Source: Pieris napi
Taxonomy: Eukaryota > Arthropoda > Insecta > Lepidoptera > Pieridae
Length of the DNA: 64,000 nt
Assembly: GCF_905475465.1 (NCBI RefSeq)
Contig: NC_062255.1
Location: forward strand, 1,674,001 to 1,738,000
Reading direction: 5' to 3'
Below the pieces are notes generated by a model. It had not been told where the DNA came from. It did not search any database and saw only the letters and a list, made by a program, of their open reading frames with translations. The position numbers and the translations under genes were made by a program. How positions within the stretch are numbered: the first letter of the stretch is position 1; the number at the start of each line of letters is the position of its first letter. This document shows, piece after piece, positions 1-10,548 of the stretch.

Positions 1-289
1 TTAAAGAAAATAAAAAACCTAAATAGTATACACAGAAACATTACACATAGGTTACAGTAGGTTTTTTTTATATCACGCTTTTCAATTCGTAAATCTTTTC
101 CATTTAATTAGAATTTTTTTTTTGAAAAAAATAATAATATTCGAACTTCAAAACCGGAAGTAAAAATTCAAATTTTCAAAAACTTCGACCAATTTTTTTA
201 ATTTTTTTTTATTCGAATAAATTGCTAGTAATTTCAAGTATACTAGAAGTTTCATAGTTTTCATTAAACATTGCTTGTTTTCTTTACAG
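1..289 (+). other. Intron 3' part of the GST gene
   Basis: AT-rich non-coding sequence running up to a good splice acceptor, a pyrimidine-rich stretch ending in TTTACAG at 283-289. Nothing else is recognisable in it. Confidence 0.6.
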
Positions 290-463
290 TTAAGTTGGGG
301 CGACTTCGTAATTGGCGGCGTATATGACGCGTTTAAGAACTTGCTCCTGCAAATGCCGGACTTGGACGAAAAGTATCCAAATCTAACAAAATTGAGGGAC
401 AACGTTGTGTCTTTACCTAAAGTCAAGGAATACGTTGCGTCTGCGCCTAAGACAGATATTTAA
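290..463 (+). CDS. Sigma-class glutathione S-transferase, last coding exon
   Basis: This exon encodes the C-terminal 57 residues of a cytosolic glutathione S-transferase, an enzyme that conjugates or isomerises electrophiles with glutathione. The acceptor TTTACAG leads straight into frame. The peptide starts LSWGDFVIGG and ends in the LPKVKEY...SAPKTDI tail, which I recognise from insect sigma-class (prostaglandin-D-synthase-like) GSTs. It covers the last helices of the all-alpha GST C-terminal domain, and ends at TAA (461-463), close to the usual sigma C-terminus. All earlier exons, including the glutathione-binding thioredoxin fold, lie before the window. A polyadenylation signal follows 88 bases after the stop. 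The class call is firm; which paralogue it is cannot be told from one exon. Confidence 0.85.
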   Translation, partial: LSWGDFVIGGVYDAFKNLLLQMPDLDEKYPNLTKLRDNVVSLPKVKEYVASAPKTDI

Positions 464-550
464 TTTTAGATTAAACAAGGCATAGAAAAGCAAACGATTA
501 TCTTATTATTTTTGTTGTTATTCTTCAACATTTAGTTTTTTTTTTAAACC

Positions 551-556
551 AATAAA
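551..556 (+). promoter_or_regulatory. Polyadenylation signal of the GST gene
   Basis: Canonical AATAAA 88 bases after the GST stop codon, on the same strand. Confidence 0.6.
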
Positions 557-1192
557 CGAATCGGCGACAAATGTTGGCAACACTTCTTAATTACATATTC
601 CAAAAATACCACTAGAAATTGCTTTATTATACTGAACACTAACAAATACGGTTTGATAATAGTTGACCTAACAACATTTTTAATAATGTATAAAAACTTT
701 TCGGACGCTTTCTCTATGTCTCATTAAAATTTTTAGTCTGTGTAATGTGTGTTGCAAGTATTATATGAAATTTTGTCACGATCACAAATTATATATCTTG
801 AGTATAGATAGATATACATAGTTATACTATGTATCACGATTGAAATGTGATTTTTATTGTGAGCACAGTATTTCTTATTTTTTTTGTTATTCAACAGTTC
901 AGATTTCATACATTTTGCAGATAATATATTATATGATGTCGGATTTAAAAACATTGAGATTTTAACAAGACCAAGTATGTAGTATATCGTCAAGTATGTT
1001 ATGTATAATATATTTTATTAAAACACGATTTTTTAATGTTTTTGTGTTTTTATTATAAATAATAAAAATATAAAGGTACGAAATATGATCACAGTTCGAT
1101 TGCTGAATATATAACTCGTTTACGGTTAGGTCTTTTTGTCTTTAATACTAACCAAAGAGATAACAGAAACGTGTCTGTTAATCAATAAAAAA

Positions 1193-1575
1193 AAGGGTGC
1201 GTGTACTTATGTACGCGCGTAAGAAGTTATACTTCTTTGGCATTATTAAAAATAGTTTTTGATTGCATGCAAATAACTCATTACAATTAAATAATCAAAG
1301 ACTGGAAAAGGAGTCATTATAGTCAATAAAGTTCAGTTTACATTTGAAAAATTTAATAAATAAACATTTATTATTATTCTCTTACATTAAGTGTAACATA
1401 AATTCTATTATTATTCGAATGTTGTTTTTAAATTATGTCCAATGCCGTTGCATCTTTCGTGGGCAACTTCATTCTGTTAATTTTGTGTCACGGTGCGCGC
1501 GCATCGTAAAATTTCACTCTCATCAATTTTTCGTAACGCGCCTAAAGAAGTATAACTTCAAAAATCATTTGCTTA
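1193..1575. repeat. Interspersed repeat with AAGAAGT..ACTTCTT palindromes
   Basis: The stretch begins with GCGTGTACTTATGTACGCGC, followed by a near-palindromic AAGAAGTTATACTTCTT, and ends with AAGAAGTATAACTTC near 1545-1560. A related unit lies in the opposite orientation at 62065-62120, and its internal part is echoed at 61620-61850. Boundaries and class are not established. Confidence 0.35.
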
Positions 1576-1730
1576 TAGCTTGAACATTATAAATTATATA
1601 AAATAATAATGTGCTTATTCATTATAAACAATGCAATGTGTAAGTTTTTTGTTTTTTCAATTACAATTGTTCATTTTTTTTAACTGTTTACAACAAAAAT
1701 AACAAATGTGGTGACACTCAAAAAGTACAA

Positions 1731-1850
1731 ATTGGCCGCTCACATTGACAGATGACAGATGGATCAAAAAGATCCTTATTTGGAATGGCCCAGTGGGAAA
1801 AAAGAAGAGGACGCACACCAAATACCGGGGAGTTGAAATATAAGAGATAG
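1731..1850 (+). pseudogene. RTE-type LINE fragment (reverse transcriptase C-terminus)
   Basis: One frame reads DDRWIKKILIWNGPVGKKKR, which aligns by eye with the GRWTKRVTKWKGPPGKRKRG segment of the RTE element at 52457-53879. It is about 40 codons of decayed coding sequence, immediately followed by a SINE. Confidence 0.45.
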
Positions 1851-1865
1851 CGGGAGATTCGAATT

Positions 1866-2142
1866 CAGTGGCGCTACCACCTCTTCGTGTCGGCCTCAGA
1901 TTTCTGCATCTGTTTCATGATGATTTTTCAATATAATAGGCCTCCAAGGCCTGACACACGCCGTCGACTTTTTTTTGGGTCTATCACATATCGGTTTAGT
2001 AATGATGATGACATGATGTTTTCCTTCATCGAATGCTGTTAAATGCGCACATAGAAAGAAAGTCCATTGGGGCACAGCCGGGGAATGAACCTACGACCTC
2101 AGGGATGAGAGTCGCATGCTGAAGCCACTAGGCCAACACTGT
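1866..2142 (-). mobile_element. tRNA-derived SINE copy
   Basis: On the minus strand it starts with a tRNA-like head (A-box-like TGGCCTAGTGGCTTC, B-box-like GGTTCATTCCC region) and ends in the family's typical GTAGCGCCACTG tail. There are about ten copies in the window, in both orientations. This one carries small internal duplications. Confidence 0.7.
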
Positions 2143-2228
2143 TCAAAATATAACAATAACATAAACTTAATGTAATCCTAATTATAGAACTCCAATAAAA
2201 GCCTTTTTTTAGTTCTTGCTTGCGATGT

Positions 2229-2400
2229 GTGCATTTAGCACTTGTAAAGTGAAGAGCATGCTGCATGATGAGGAAACCGGCTTGTAATTAGCCGGCGTGT
2301 GTCAGGCACAGCAGCCTACTCGCCTCTTAGAGAAAATTATCAGATACAGTTTGCCAAGATCTAGGTTGGTAGACTAGGGTTGTAGCGCCACCGGTATTTT
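2229..2400 (+). mobile_element. tRNA-derived SINE, 5'-truncated
   Basis: It retains the segment from GAGGAAACCGGCTTG through the GTCAGGCACAG block to GTTGTAGCGCCACCGG, but has lost the tRNA-like head. It is diverged. Confidence 0.5.
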
Positions 2401-2682
2401 TTATGCTTCAATATATTTTTATGAAAAAATATTCCCTCACTTTTACACCATTACACAAAACAGCCAACTTAGGTATTATTTGGTTAAGTGTATTAATATT
2501 TTTTATTGTTTTTTCCTTTTTGTAAATATGTATTCCATCTTTGGCCATATTTTTAGTGTACTTAAATGTTGTTGTTGTTGTTAGCTGTAGGATAACGAAA
2601 TAAGTAAATACATAAATAAAAGTATTACAGCGCGCTTATAAACCCTCAGAGTTTAGAATCGCATAGCTATCTTCGCGTAAAT

Positions 2683-3044
2683 CTATATATATATAAATGT
2701 TATGTTGGTTTGTGTACGCTTCAAAAAGTCAAAAGGTTCTGCACCGATCGAGCTGAAATTTTTGCATGATATATAATCCGCATCAAGGATTGTCTATTTT
2801 CCATCAGTCACATATCCGCGACCGCGAAAAACAGTTTTTTAACGATCAGGTGTGTACCAGTGACCGCGCCATCTGCCGGAAACGAGCAAAACACTCGCTC
2901 ACAACCGCAATAGTAATGGCGCAGTCACATGAGAAACGATATTCGTTCCCAATTGTTTATTTACAAAAAAATTGCATCTGATTCTGATTATTCTACAATC
3001 ATATAAATGTACCACAGCGAAGCGTGGCAGGGTATACAGCTAGT
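2683..3044 (-). repeat. Interspersed repeat, CTAGCTGTA...TATATATA type
   Basis: Read on the minus strand it starts CTAGCTGTATACCCTGCCAC and ends in a TATATATA run. The internal block GCACCGATCGAGCTGAAAT recurs in the opposite orientation at 14308-14517. No coding capacity; class not assigned. Confidence 0.5.
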
Positions 3045-3161
3045 ATAAAATAAATTTACATCTCAGCTAAATAAATAAAGAGAATATAAACAATCAGTGC
3101 TAATGGAGCTTAGTAAATAATTTCTCGTGATATTCTTTATTTTATAAAACAACACAATGTG

Positions 3162-3172
3162 TATAAATATCG
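3162..3172 (+). promoter_or_regulatory. Candidate TATA box of the small peptide gene
   Basis: TATAAATATC lies about 65 bases before the ATG at 3228, a plausible spacing for a start site near 3190. Supported only by motif and position. Confidence 0.4.
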
Positions 3173-3227
3173 CGCGTTATATTACGTTTCTATCATATAA
3201 GTGGATCCGTTGATAAAGCTAGCAGTA

Positions 3228-3419
3228 ATGGCGTTAAAATTCGGTTTTATTGCCATTTTATTACTAAGCCTATACTTCGTCGCAGTGCTTTCTGAAGACG
3301 TGAAAAATTTGGTAAAGCGCGCTCTATTGGATGAGAATGATGACAATTACAAGCCTGGATATGAAAATGCGTTTTCTGGGCCTCACAGAATAAGGATATT
3401 GCCCGGATATCTCCATTAG
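3228..3419 (+). CDS. Small secreted peptide, unknown family (63 aa)
   Basis: I do not recognise a family. The ATG at 3228 opens a 63-residue frame. Residues 1-22 are a textbook secretory signal: short basic start (MALKFGF), a hydrophobic core (IAILLLSLYFVAV), and a likely cleavage after VLS, before ED. The mature part would be about 41 residues, acidic in the middle (LLDENDDNYKPGYENAF), with one KR dibasic pair early on and a C-terminus IRILPGYLH. There are no cysteines, so it is not a disulfide-rich toxin or defensin type. A TATA-like element lies upstream and AATAAA 48 bases after the stop, so the whole transcription unit fits in about 320 bases. The frame can be extended to 3201 without an ATG. 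It could be a peptide hormone precursor, a cuticular or salivary peptide, or chance; the signal peptide together with promoter and poly(A) signals argues for a real gene. Confidence 0.5.
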   Translation: MALKFGFIAILLLSLYFVAVLSEDVKNLVKRALLDENDDNYKPGYENAFSGPHRIRILPGYLH

Positions 3420-3466
3420 TTATTGGTACGTTTGTTGAACAGCAAAATATGTTTTTATATTAGTTA

Positions 3467-3472
3467 AATAAA
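3467..3472 (+). promoter_or_regulatory. Polyadenylation signal of the small peptide gene
   Basis: AATAAA 48 bases after the TAG stop of the 63-residue frame. Confidence 0.5.
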
Positions 3473-3689
3473 GTCTTACGCAATAATCTTTATAACTATT
3501 AATGGTGGCTGCCAAAAAAACGCACTTTCCTCGCCCAACATATTTTCTTCTTTAGAGGCCTTTGTTACTTGACCACTTTCTTAAAAACTTACTTACACGT
3601 TAGTGAAAATGTACTTTTTTAAATTAAATAACGTTACCAATACGTAACGTAACCTCCGAAATCATCTGGGCATGCTTTTCGATGTTTTT

Positions 3690-3885
3690 AAAATTATTAT
3701 AAGATTTATAAAGGACTTATTTAAGATATTTTCGGCGCTAATAAATGATGTAAGTTGGTGACATGGTAGATAGTACCGGTGACCCCAGAGCTGGTGCTTT
3801 CCTAAGCGACAAAATGCTGCCGGATTTATCGGTATACTGCCACAGTGCCACACCAAACTTATGAAATTTGTTTCAGTTTTCTTCA
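3690..3885 (+). repeat. LINE fragment, family with STGDPRAG-like coding remnant
   Basis: It shares GGTAGATAGTACC...CCAGAGCTGGTGCTTTCCT with copies at 15478-15665 (-), 15880-16070 (+) and 29770-29950 (+). The best copy encodes a peptide (VKTLGLWSSSAQVLIKD, then LAQRISIAIQ) that resembles the C-terminal end of insect LINE polyproteins. Confidence 0.5.
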
Positions 3886-4278
3886 GTATTATTACTCTTT
3901 CTATTCTCTATTCTATGCAGGTTAAGAAATAAAATAAATACTCTATATTTGTTGTTATTAAATGTACTCATTCGTAATTAATATTATTACTCAGCTGTAA
4001 ACGTTCATTAATGGTATATGTATAATTTGATACACAATTTTAAGAAATATAAATGTCTTTAGAAGCGGAAATCTCCATGACGTATGGTAAGAGATTTGTC
4101 GATACTTCGTGCAATCAAAATGTATTTTGATTCACTGTAGTTCGTTATAAGTCTGAGGGAACATTCTAGAATTCTTCAATTTCAACTTTCATGTCATGCT
4201 ACGATTTTTAATGATGGTGAGTCTTACTTATGTTTACTTAAATTGTCATACATTTTAGATTCTGAGTTTCATCATCGG

Positions 4279-4493
4279 ACGTCGAGGCAGTTTTGGCGCG
4301 CACCACAACTTTGTCGAACTTGCTGCCCACTGAAGTATTTCCGAACCAATTCGACTTAGGGTCCTTCAATAAAAGAGCGTACCAATTCTTAAAAGCCCGC
4401 TACGCACTCGCGAGCCCTCTGGCATTGAGAGTGTCCATGGGCGGTGGTATCACTTAACATCAGGTGAGCCACCTGCCCGCTTGTTCTATAAAA
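4279..4493 (+). mobile_element. 3' stub of CR1/Jockey-like LINE
   Basis: Nucleotide match to the last ~65 codons of the LINE at 16203-18019: TATTTCCGAACCAATTCGAC, GGCATTGAGAGTGTCCATGG, then TTCTATAAAAAAAA. 5'-truncated, as most copies of this family are. Confidence 0.7.
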
Positions 4494-4843
4494 AAAAGAT
4501 AAAAGAGTTTGTAACATATGCCTTAGATTTAGTACTATGATGTGGTAAACTTTAATAAATAAATAGGCTACGTAGTTAAACACTTACGGTTCGGATATAT
4601 TATTTCGGGTTTGTATTAAAAAAATTTTTTTATACTTAATTTAATTAAATGGCATACATAAGTAACGTCACAATTTTCAACACCTTTAAAATATACGTAT
4701 AATTGCAGCGACAGTGTTGCCTGCACTACTTTTCTAGAAAAACTAGCAACACTCATGTACAACAAAGATCTCTCCTTAAATGTATTTTATATTAGCGGTC
4801 AAATTTAATATAAAATAATTGGCAAATTTGCTGTTTCACAATA

Positions 4844-5170
4844 CAGTACAATCTCACTAATCCGGCACTATTAAAAACCGGAGGGTGCCGGATTATCGGA
4901 ATGTTCGGATTACTGGATTATACTGAAAAAATCATAGGTAGTAAATAAAATAAAGCATTTCATAGAGTCATTTTTAACTATAAACTATTCTCACTTGAAA
5001 AAAACAAATACGTTAGCACGTGCACGTGATAAGTTTTGAGGTTAGACTGCTAGTCGACGACGCAGCGACCAAGCGCACAGGTATAGAGGGGTGAGGGAGG
5101 CGTGGGCGGAGGGTGCCGGATTATTGGACGTGCCGATCTATCGAAGTGCCGGATTAGTGAGATTGTACTG
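4844..5170. mobile_element. pogo/Tigger-like MITE (327 bp)
   Basis: Perfect terminal inverted repeats start CAGTACAATCTCACTAATCC, and the element is flanked by TA on both sides. A CAG-start TIR with a TA duplication is typical of pogo/Tigger elements. GGGTGCCGGATTAT recurs internally near both ends. No coding frame. Confidence 0.75.
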
Positions 5171-5332
5171 TAATTATTATAATATTCATCATAATTCTCA
5201 ATTATTATACTATATTATATTTGTATATTCGTGAGCTCACTTCACCCACTATGAACTCATTTCACCCTATGCAGCGATTCGACTGAGGGATTTCGCCCAA
5301 TCGTACAGCTAGGTGAAGTTAGATCGACTATC

Positions 5333-5844
5333 GCCCGAACCCAATAATTAATCCATTGTTTTCAATCTGAAATTGTGACCGTGACAGTCGCTCGATCTCC
5401 TATCTGCATCCCAATAACCAAACCCTACGAAGACAATCCATTTTTCGCGACGAATAAAATGCTCTTTGTCGTTCCATTTTAGCAAGTTTTCACTCATATT
5501 TTATAATCAATGTAAACCAAATAAAGTAAATAAAACCGTACAAATAACATTAAAATATACATGTGTATGTTTAAAATATAACAAACAGTTTTTTTTAATT
5601 ATTTAAAAAACTGGTGTAAGTTAAAATCTGTTAAAATAATTAACTGTTGAAATCGAGCTTTCGTCAACTGTCATTTTCATACAAAGGTCTATCCACAGAC
5701 ACCGATACGACCTCCCATGGATAGCTTGTATCGACAGATGGCTATTACAATCCGTCGATTGGTTATTGGAACATTTGTTACAACATTAAGATTAAGATTA
5801 CTATCTCAGATGGTGAATTATGGATTGAGTTATTGGGTTCGGGC
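5333..5844. mobile_element. TIR element (MITE-like), about 0.5 kb
   Basis: Ends are inverted repeats starting GCCCGAACCCAATAA; arms of about 90 bases show moderate divergence. A target duplication is not clear, so the superfamily is left open. No coding frame. Confidence 0.45.
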
Positions 5845-8126
5845 CTATAACTGTCCGCTACCAAGACCATTAATTTGAATTTTTGTATCTACGCCATTAC
5901 AATTCACATAGTATTAGAAGCTAGACTGAATTGACAAAATATTCAGAATGGTTTGTCAGTTACCTTAAAGCACCCTTGATTCAGCGACAATAAAATTATA
6001 TATCATAGAGATACAAAAGAATTTAGGGAAAATTACAAGATTTTTTTTACACAATTTAAACATTCATATATAATAATATCCTTAAATTATATTGGACTCT
6101 AAATTAATGAAGGCTAATACTATATGTATATGTTTTAAACCACCAAACTCATGGTCTGGTTAAGTTACATTTTATTGTATGTAATAAAAAAATTGAACAC
6201 ACCTTGTCGTCTTTTATAATAATTACTAATTGGAAAGAGAGATTGGCACTGGCGGAAAACAAAAAAGTGCAAACAAATTATGTTCACTAAATTCGTTCTC
6301 TATGTCTATGATATTTTGTCATGAAATTTAATGACATATAACTAAGTACTTGTATTAAGTACGTTTAAACTTAGGTAAATAATGTCAATTATGATTACTC
6401 TTAAACATAGATTTGGCACATTGAGAATTCACTTTGGATCATTAATATATAACTTATATAGCCTAAGGATTACTGTAAAAATTGGCATCTATTTTTTAAA
6501 GAAAACCTGGTGGTTCGGCCATATTACGACTGTACTATCTATGATGCGTTGCCGTCTTTAGAAGGAGTCGGCTTATTTATATACTCCTTATTACGTATAT
6601 AACGTGTATACAGACTTCGTGTAACGAAATGGACAAGCGTTCATACATTTTAATTACTGAAAACACTGTATCACTATCATTAAAATATTTCCTTCTAGAA
6701 AAATTTAATAATGAGCTTGTTCCAGGCCATATTGATAGTTTTAACGTCTCTCAGAATGATAAGAAAGGTAGCCAAGGTAAGGTTGTAAGATTTTCTTTTT
6801 ATAATCTGGTAAAACATTTGAATCTTTTGTCTTAAATTTAATACTAAAATCTGTTAAAAGTACTGATTTCTTGTGGTAGAATAGTACCAGGTAATATATT
6901 GTTAATGAGAATAAATCGCAAAGAGCTCCAATTTAGAACACCTTGACATACAAAAGAGTCAAATGTTTTACCAGATTATAAAAAGAAAATCTTACAATCT
7001 ATAAAGTATAACTAAAATATATATATAATCTGGTTATAATTTGTTAATTTAAATCCAATATACATAAAATCACTTCACTTAACTAAATGATTAAATTGTT
7101 GGAAGGATATAAATGGAATAAATCGTCGATATATACATACAACAAATTAGTAAGTATCTGCCTTGGAGTTATCTTTCGAAATATACATTTTAAAATATAA
7201 CATATTTACTTAACATCTACGAAATCTCATATACTTTCTCACGTAATTTAGAGCGTGGGTTACATTGAGGCTATTGTTTGAGATGTCATGTCATCTATGT
7301 GTCGTTTTTCTTTATGAATGTGTGAGTGAGTGACGTCAAACATGTGATGAGATATCATTAAACGTTTGACGAGTCTACATACAGACATAGTATATGGTAA
7401 GTGATTTTGATAATCACTTGCGAACTCATTTCACCCACTTCTGCGACTTCACCTGGTTGCTCCTGTTTCAATAGTAGATTATAAAAATGGTCATACAAAT
7501 TCTCAACAATATTTTAATGTAACTCACGCTTGGACCATGATGTGAGAACGCGAATCATGTGTAAACTACTAACATTTTAGTTGAACATATTTTAATTAAA
7601 AATCATTTGAACAAAACACGAAATCAAAACTAAATTGTTTATGTTCCCTATTTAAGCATTCTCATTCCAAAACCCACCTTAGAACCTAATATAAAAACTA
7701 AATTTTAATCTTATTAGTATTTTGATTTGAAGAATTCTTGTTTTAATTACTTTTTCCTTAAATCGATTTTATTTAACATCTTTGGCGCCGCATTTTGGTA
7801 TATAAAGGATATCTTTGGATTGACAAAAAGTTGATATAATCTGTGCTATCATTGTAAGTAGATAAAAAATCTGTGTTGTGTGTCTTTGGTATCAAAGTGT
7901 GTAAATAATATTTCCACGTGTTTCAATGATAATTTTTTAAGGAAAGTAGATGTTATTTTAAACCTAAAACACTTATTGTTCCACTGGGACTTAGGAACCT
8001 AGGGTTAGACATTACGTAACCCGAAGCCGAGCAAACGAACAAAATTAAATCATCATAAGGCACTTAATAAATGTTAACAAATTTATATAAACGACGCAAT
8101 TACATAGTAATTTGTATAACGATACT
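5845..8126. other. No gene seen; AT-rich non-coding
   Basis: I see no gene here. It contains one sharp inverted repeat (6782-6997). The phrase GAACTCATTTCACCCAC near 7424 also occurs near 5250. A minus-strand AATAAA at 7773-7768 is the nearest candidate poly(A) signal for the ZCCHC24 gene. Confidence 0.4.
6782..6998. repeat. Inverted repeat with ~37-bp arms
   Basis: GTAAGATTTTCTTTTTATAA and onward (6782-6819) is repeated inverted at 6959-6997 with essentially no mismatch; the spacer is about 140 bases. Probably the remains of a small palindromic MITE. Confidence 0.55.
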
Positions 8127-8516
8127 TTTGTGAATCTCTAATCTTCCCGTCGACAATAGTATCCATTTGTGAATCTCTAATCTTCCCGTCGACAATAGTA
8201 TCCATTTGTGAATCTCTAATATTCCCGTCGACAATAGTATCCATTTGTGAATCTCTAATCTTCCCGTCGACAATAGTATCCATTTGTGAATCTCTAATAT
8301 TCCCGTCGACAATAGTATCCATTTGTGAATCTCTAATATTCCCGTCGACAATAGTATCCATTTGTGCATCTCTAATATTCCCATCGACAATTGTATCCAT
8401 TTGTGAATCTCTAATATTCCCGTCGACAATAGTATCCATTTGTGAATCTCTAATATTCCCGTCGACAATAGTATCCATTTGTGAATCTCTAATATTCCCG
8501 TCGACAATAGTATCCG
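8127..8516 (-). repeat. 39-bp minisatellite, 10 units, overlapping the ZCCHC24 coding end
   Basis: Ten head-to-tail units of exactly 39 bases (for example GTCGACAATAGTATCCATTT on the plus strand), with 1-3 substitutions between units. The unit nearest the gene contains the last codons and the TAG stop of the ZCCHC24 homologue, so the array is its proximal 3' UTR. Because 39 is a multiple of three and the unit is free of stops in two frames, it creates long repetitive open frames that should not be taken for a protein. Confidence 0.9.
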
Positions 8517-8602
8517 AGTGAACGACACTTCTGGCAGAGATGCTGGGGGTGGATCTTCGATTGGTCGCTGACATCAAGACCGTCCGGCTTTTCGAGTGGC
8601 CT
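8489..8602 (-). CDS. Zcchc24: ZCCHC24 homologue, exon 4 (C-terminus)
   Basis: Acceptor CTTTCAG leads in phase 0 into RPLEKPDGLDVSDQSK, then HPQHLCQKCRSLGYYCRREY and TAG (8491-8489). These 37 residues are the very conserved end of the ZCCHC24 family, including the CxxC that completes the C-terminal zinc-binding module. The last codons (GYYCRREY, stop) are the start of the 39-bp tandem array, so the gene end is fused to a satellite. Joined to exon 3 the frame reads FPHKQ/RPLEK, exactly as in vertebrate ZCCHC24. Confidence 0.93.
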   Translation of the reverse strand, partial: RPLEKPDGLDVSDQSKIHPQHLCQKCRSLGYYCRREY

Positions 8603-9213
8603 CTGAAAGATCTTCAAATTGTTATTTACACATTAATTACACAAAAATACTTTTGTCTAGTGATTTTTACCCTACTATGTACCGAATAATATAAGAAATG
8701 TAATAATTTCGTTTATTCGGTTCTACTCGTTAATCAACTATGAGAAATATTTTAGTTAAATTAAATCGTTGTAAAATTATGATAAATTAATCATAAGGAA
8801 ATATCCTTGTCCAATATTTGGCGTGACAGACAGTCCCTAATATTGAGGCGTTACAACGCAGCTCAGCTTCCCAACGACAACAGAAATCATCGGAGCAGTG
8901 AGGTCGTGGTCGTGAAGCCTGCGAAGTAAACTTCTGAGCTTTTGGAAGGAGCTAGGTTGGCTTAATTAGCCAGCAGTTTACGCACAACGGACTAGAAGAG
9001 CACGCGGTAACTGAGGCCGCACTACATACATACATACATCCTAGTCCAATAGGAAAACCCTATAGGGCAGTACACCAATAGAACTTTCTTCTTTTTGCGC
9101 AACTAATACTTGTTGGTACGATCAGAAAAAACATGTTGCAAGCAAGCGGTTGCGTAAAGCTCAGTGTGTAAGACACAGCTGGAAAAAATGCCTCAGTCGA
9201 TAAAAACTATTAC

Positions 9214-9378
9214 CTGCTTATGAGGAAAAACATTGATACGACACTTGATGCACTCTTGGCCGTTATTGGCCCACGAGTTTCCGCTCATCCACTTCCGCTT
9301 GCATTTCGGGCACTTGTACTCGCCGAAGCACCGCTTCTTGCCCTGGTATGGCGTCAGACCTTCGCCTTTGGGACGGGC
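9214..9378 (-). CDS. Zcchc24: ZCCHC24 homologue, exon 3 (zinc-binding core)
   Basis: A 165-base exon, phase 0 at both ends, between a TTTTTCCAG acceptor and a GCAG/GTAATA donor. It encodes ARPKGEGLTPYQGKKRCFGE, then YKCPKCKRKWMSGNSWANNG and QECIKCRINVFPHKQ. The three CxxC pairs here and in exon 4 form a 3CxxC-type zinc-binding fold that follows the CCHC knuckle. Sequence identity with vertebrate ZCCHC24 is nearly complete by eye, which marks this as strongly constrained. Intron 3 (8603-9213) is only 611 bases. Confidence 0.95.
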
Positions 9379-9648
9379 CTGGAAAAAGATACAATTTATT
9401 AAAAAGGTGTCAAATTACGATGGAACAAGGAATATGAGTCGAGATTCCCAAGAAAAGGCAAAGGTACTCCAGTACTCCAGTGACGGCATGCGTAGTCCTC
9501 TGCCTCCCTTAAGGATGATAATAAGGGGGAAAGCAGTATTAAGTTAACTGCTGGTCACCACTTGAGAGGAGCATGTAAAAGAAGGAACTTCAAAATGTTA
9601 GAGGAATTCCCATGAGGAACACGAATCTATCAGAGATTTTATAATATA

Positions 9649-10019
9649 CTAGCAGACTCAGCCAAGCGTTGCTATGGCTAAGGTTTTATAAGGTTCTATA
9701 TTACAAAGTGGTAAACTAATCAAGGGAAACGGTAGGAGAACACCAGTCATGGGGACCATCATCCTTTTTGGTTGCTATGCCATTAAATTGTAGCTCAACA
9801 GCTTACTTTCAACACAGCGCCATCTGTTAGAATTGTGACTATCAAATAATAAACAAATATTTTGCAATAAAATAATATTGCGGGTATAAATTGAGATGTA
9901 AGCTATCTTTTAAGTTGGATCAAACTACACACGGTGTGCAAATTTGATTGATATCGGTTCGGTAGTTTAGGAGTCCATAGCGGACAAACAACGTGACACG
10001 TAATTTATATATATTAAGA
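9649..10019 (+). repeat. Interspersed repeat, CTAGCAGAC...TATATATATTAAGA type
   Basis: About 370 bases, starting CTAGCAGACTCAGCCAAGCG and ending CGTAATTTATATATATTAAG. Two further near-full copies lie at 33880-34243 (inverted) and 40841-41226. Non-coding, no inverted ends; the class is not assigned. Confidence 0.65.
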
Positions 10020-10548
10020 TAATGCGGTGTTTTAATACCTATATAATAATTAAATAAAACCTCATTTACACCACAAACAATATCATAAGATAGGAAAAAA
10101 AATAGGTTTGTAAATACGCGGTTTTACTGCTAGAAGCATTTTCTTTCAGATGTAAATAATTGAAAAAAAAAAACAACATTAAACTACTTTATACATGCAC
10201 AGATTAAACAACAAAGCTTTGTTCTAAGTTGATTTTGTAATAGTGATAATAAAAATATTTAATAAACACTTAAAACTCACGTAATAGGTACAAAGAGCCC
10301 TTGTCTTAACACTTGACAGATTTATTTTGAGAACCATACTTCAATAGGATTTATGATCACAACACTCAAAACTGTTTCGTCAAGAGAGTTTCGGAGCAAA
10401 AAATATAAGTCTGTATGCAGTACGTTAATATATGTTTAATTTGACAATGACCATGACAAATATAGGTGTTCGTGATTAGACAGAAAATCCTTTAGATTTA
10501 GAGTCAGTTATTTGACTAGCCTTTGTCAATCCACAGCTTTAGGATTAA

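Noticed and set aside
6629..6835. 68-codon frame MDKRSYILITENT...
   Set aside because: No recognisable motif, no splice or promoter context, and its end lies in an inverted-repeat arm.
8127..8516. CRISPR-like array
   Set aside because: The units are head-to-tail with no spacers, and the DNA is eukaryotic. It is a minisatellite.
8083..8577. Two long repetitive open frames (units of 13 residues) on the minus strand
   Set aside because: They are frames of the 39-bp minisatellite. The true reading frame here is the ZCCHC24 end, which stops in the first unit.
9220..9547. Plus-strand frames of 60 and 104 codons
   Set aside because: They are shadows of ZCCHC24 exon 3, whose coding and splice sites are on the minus strand.
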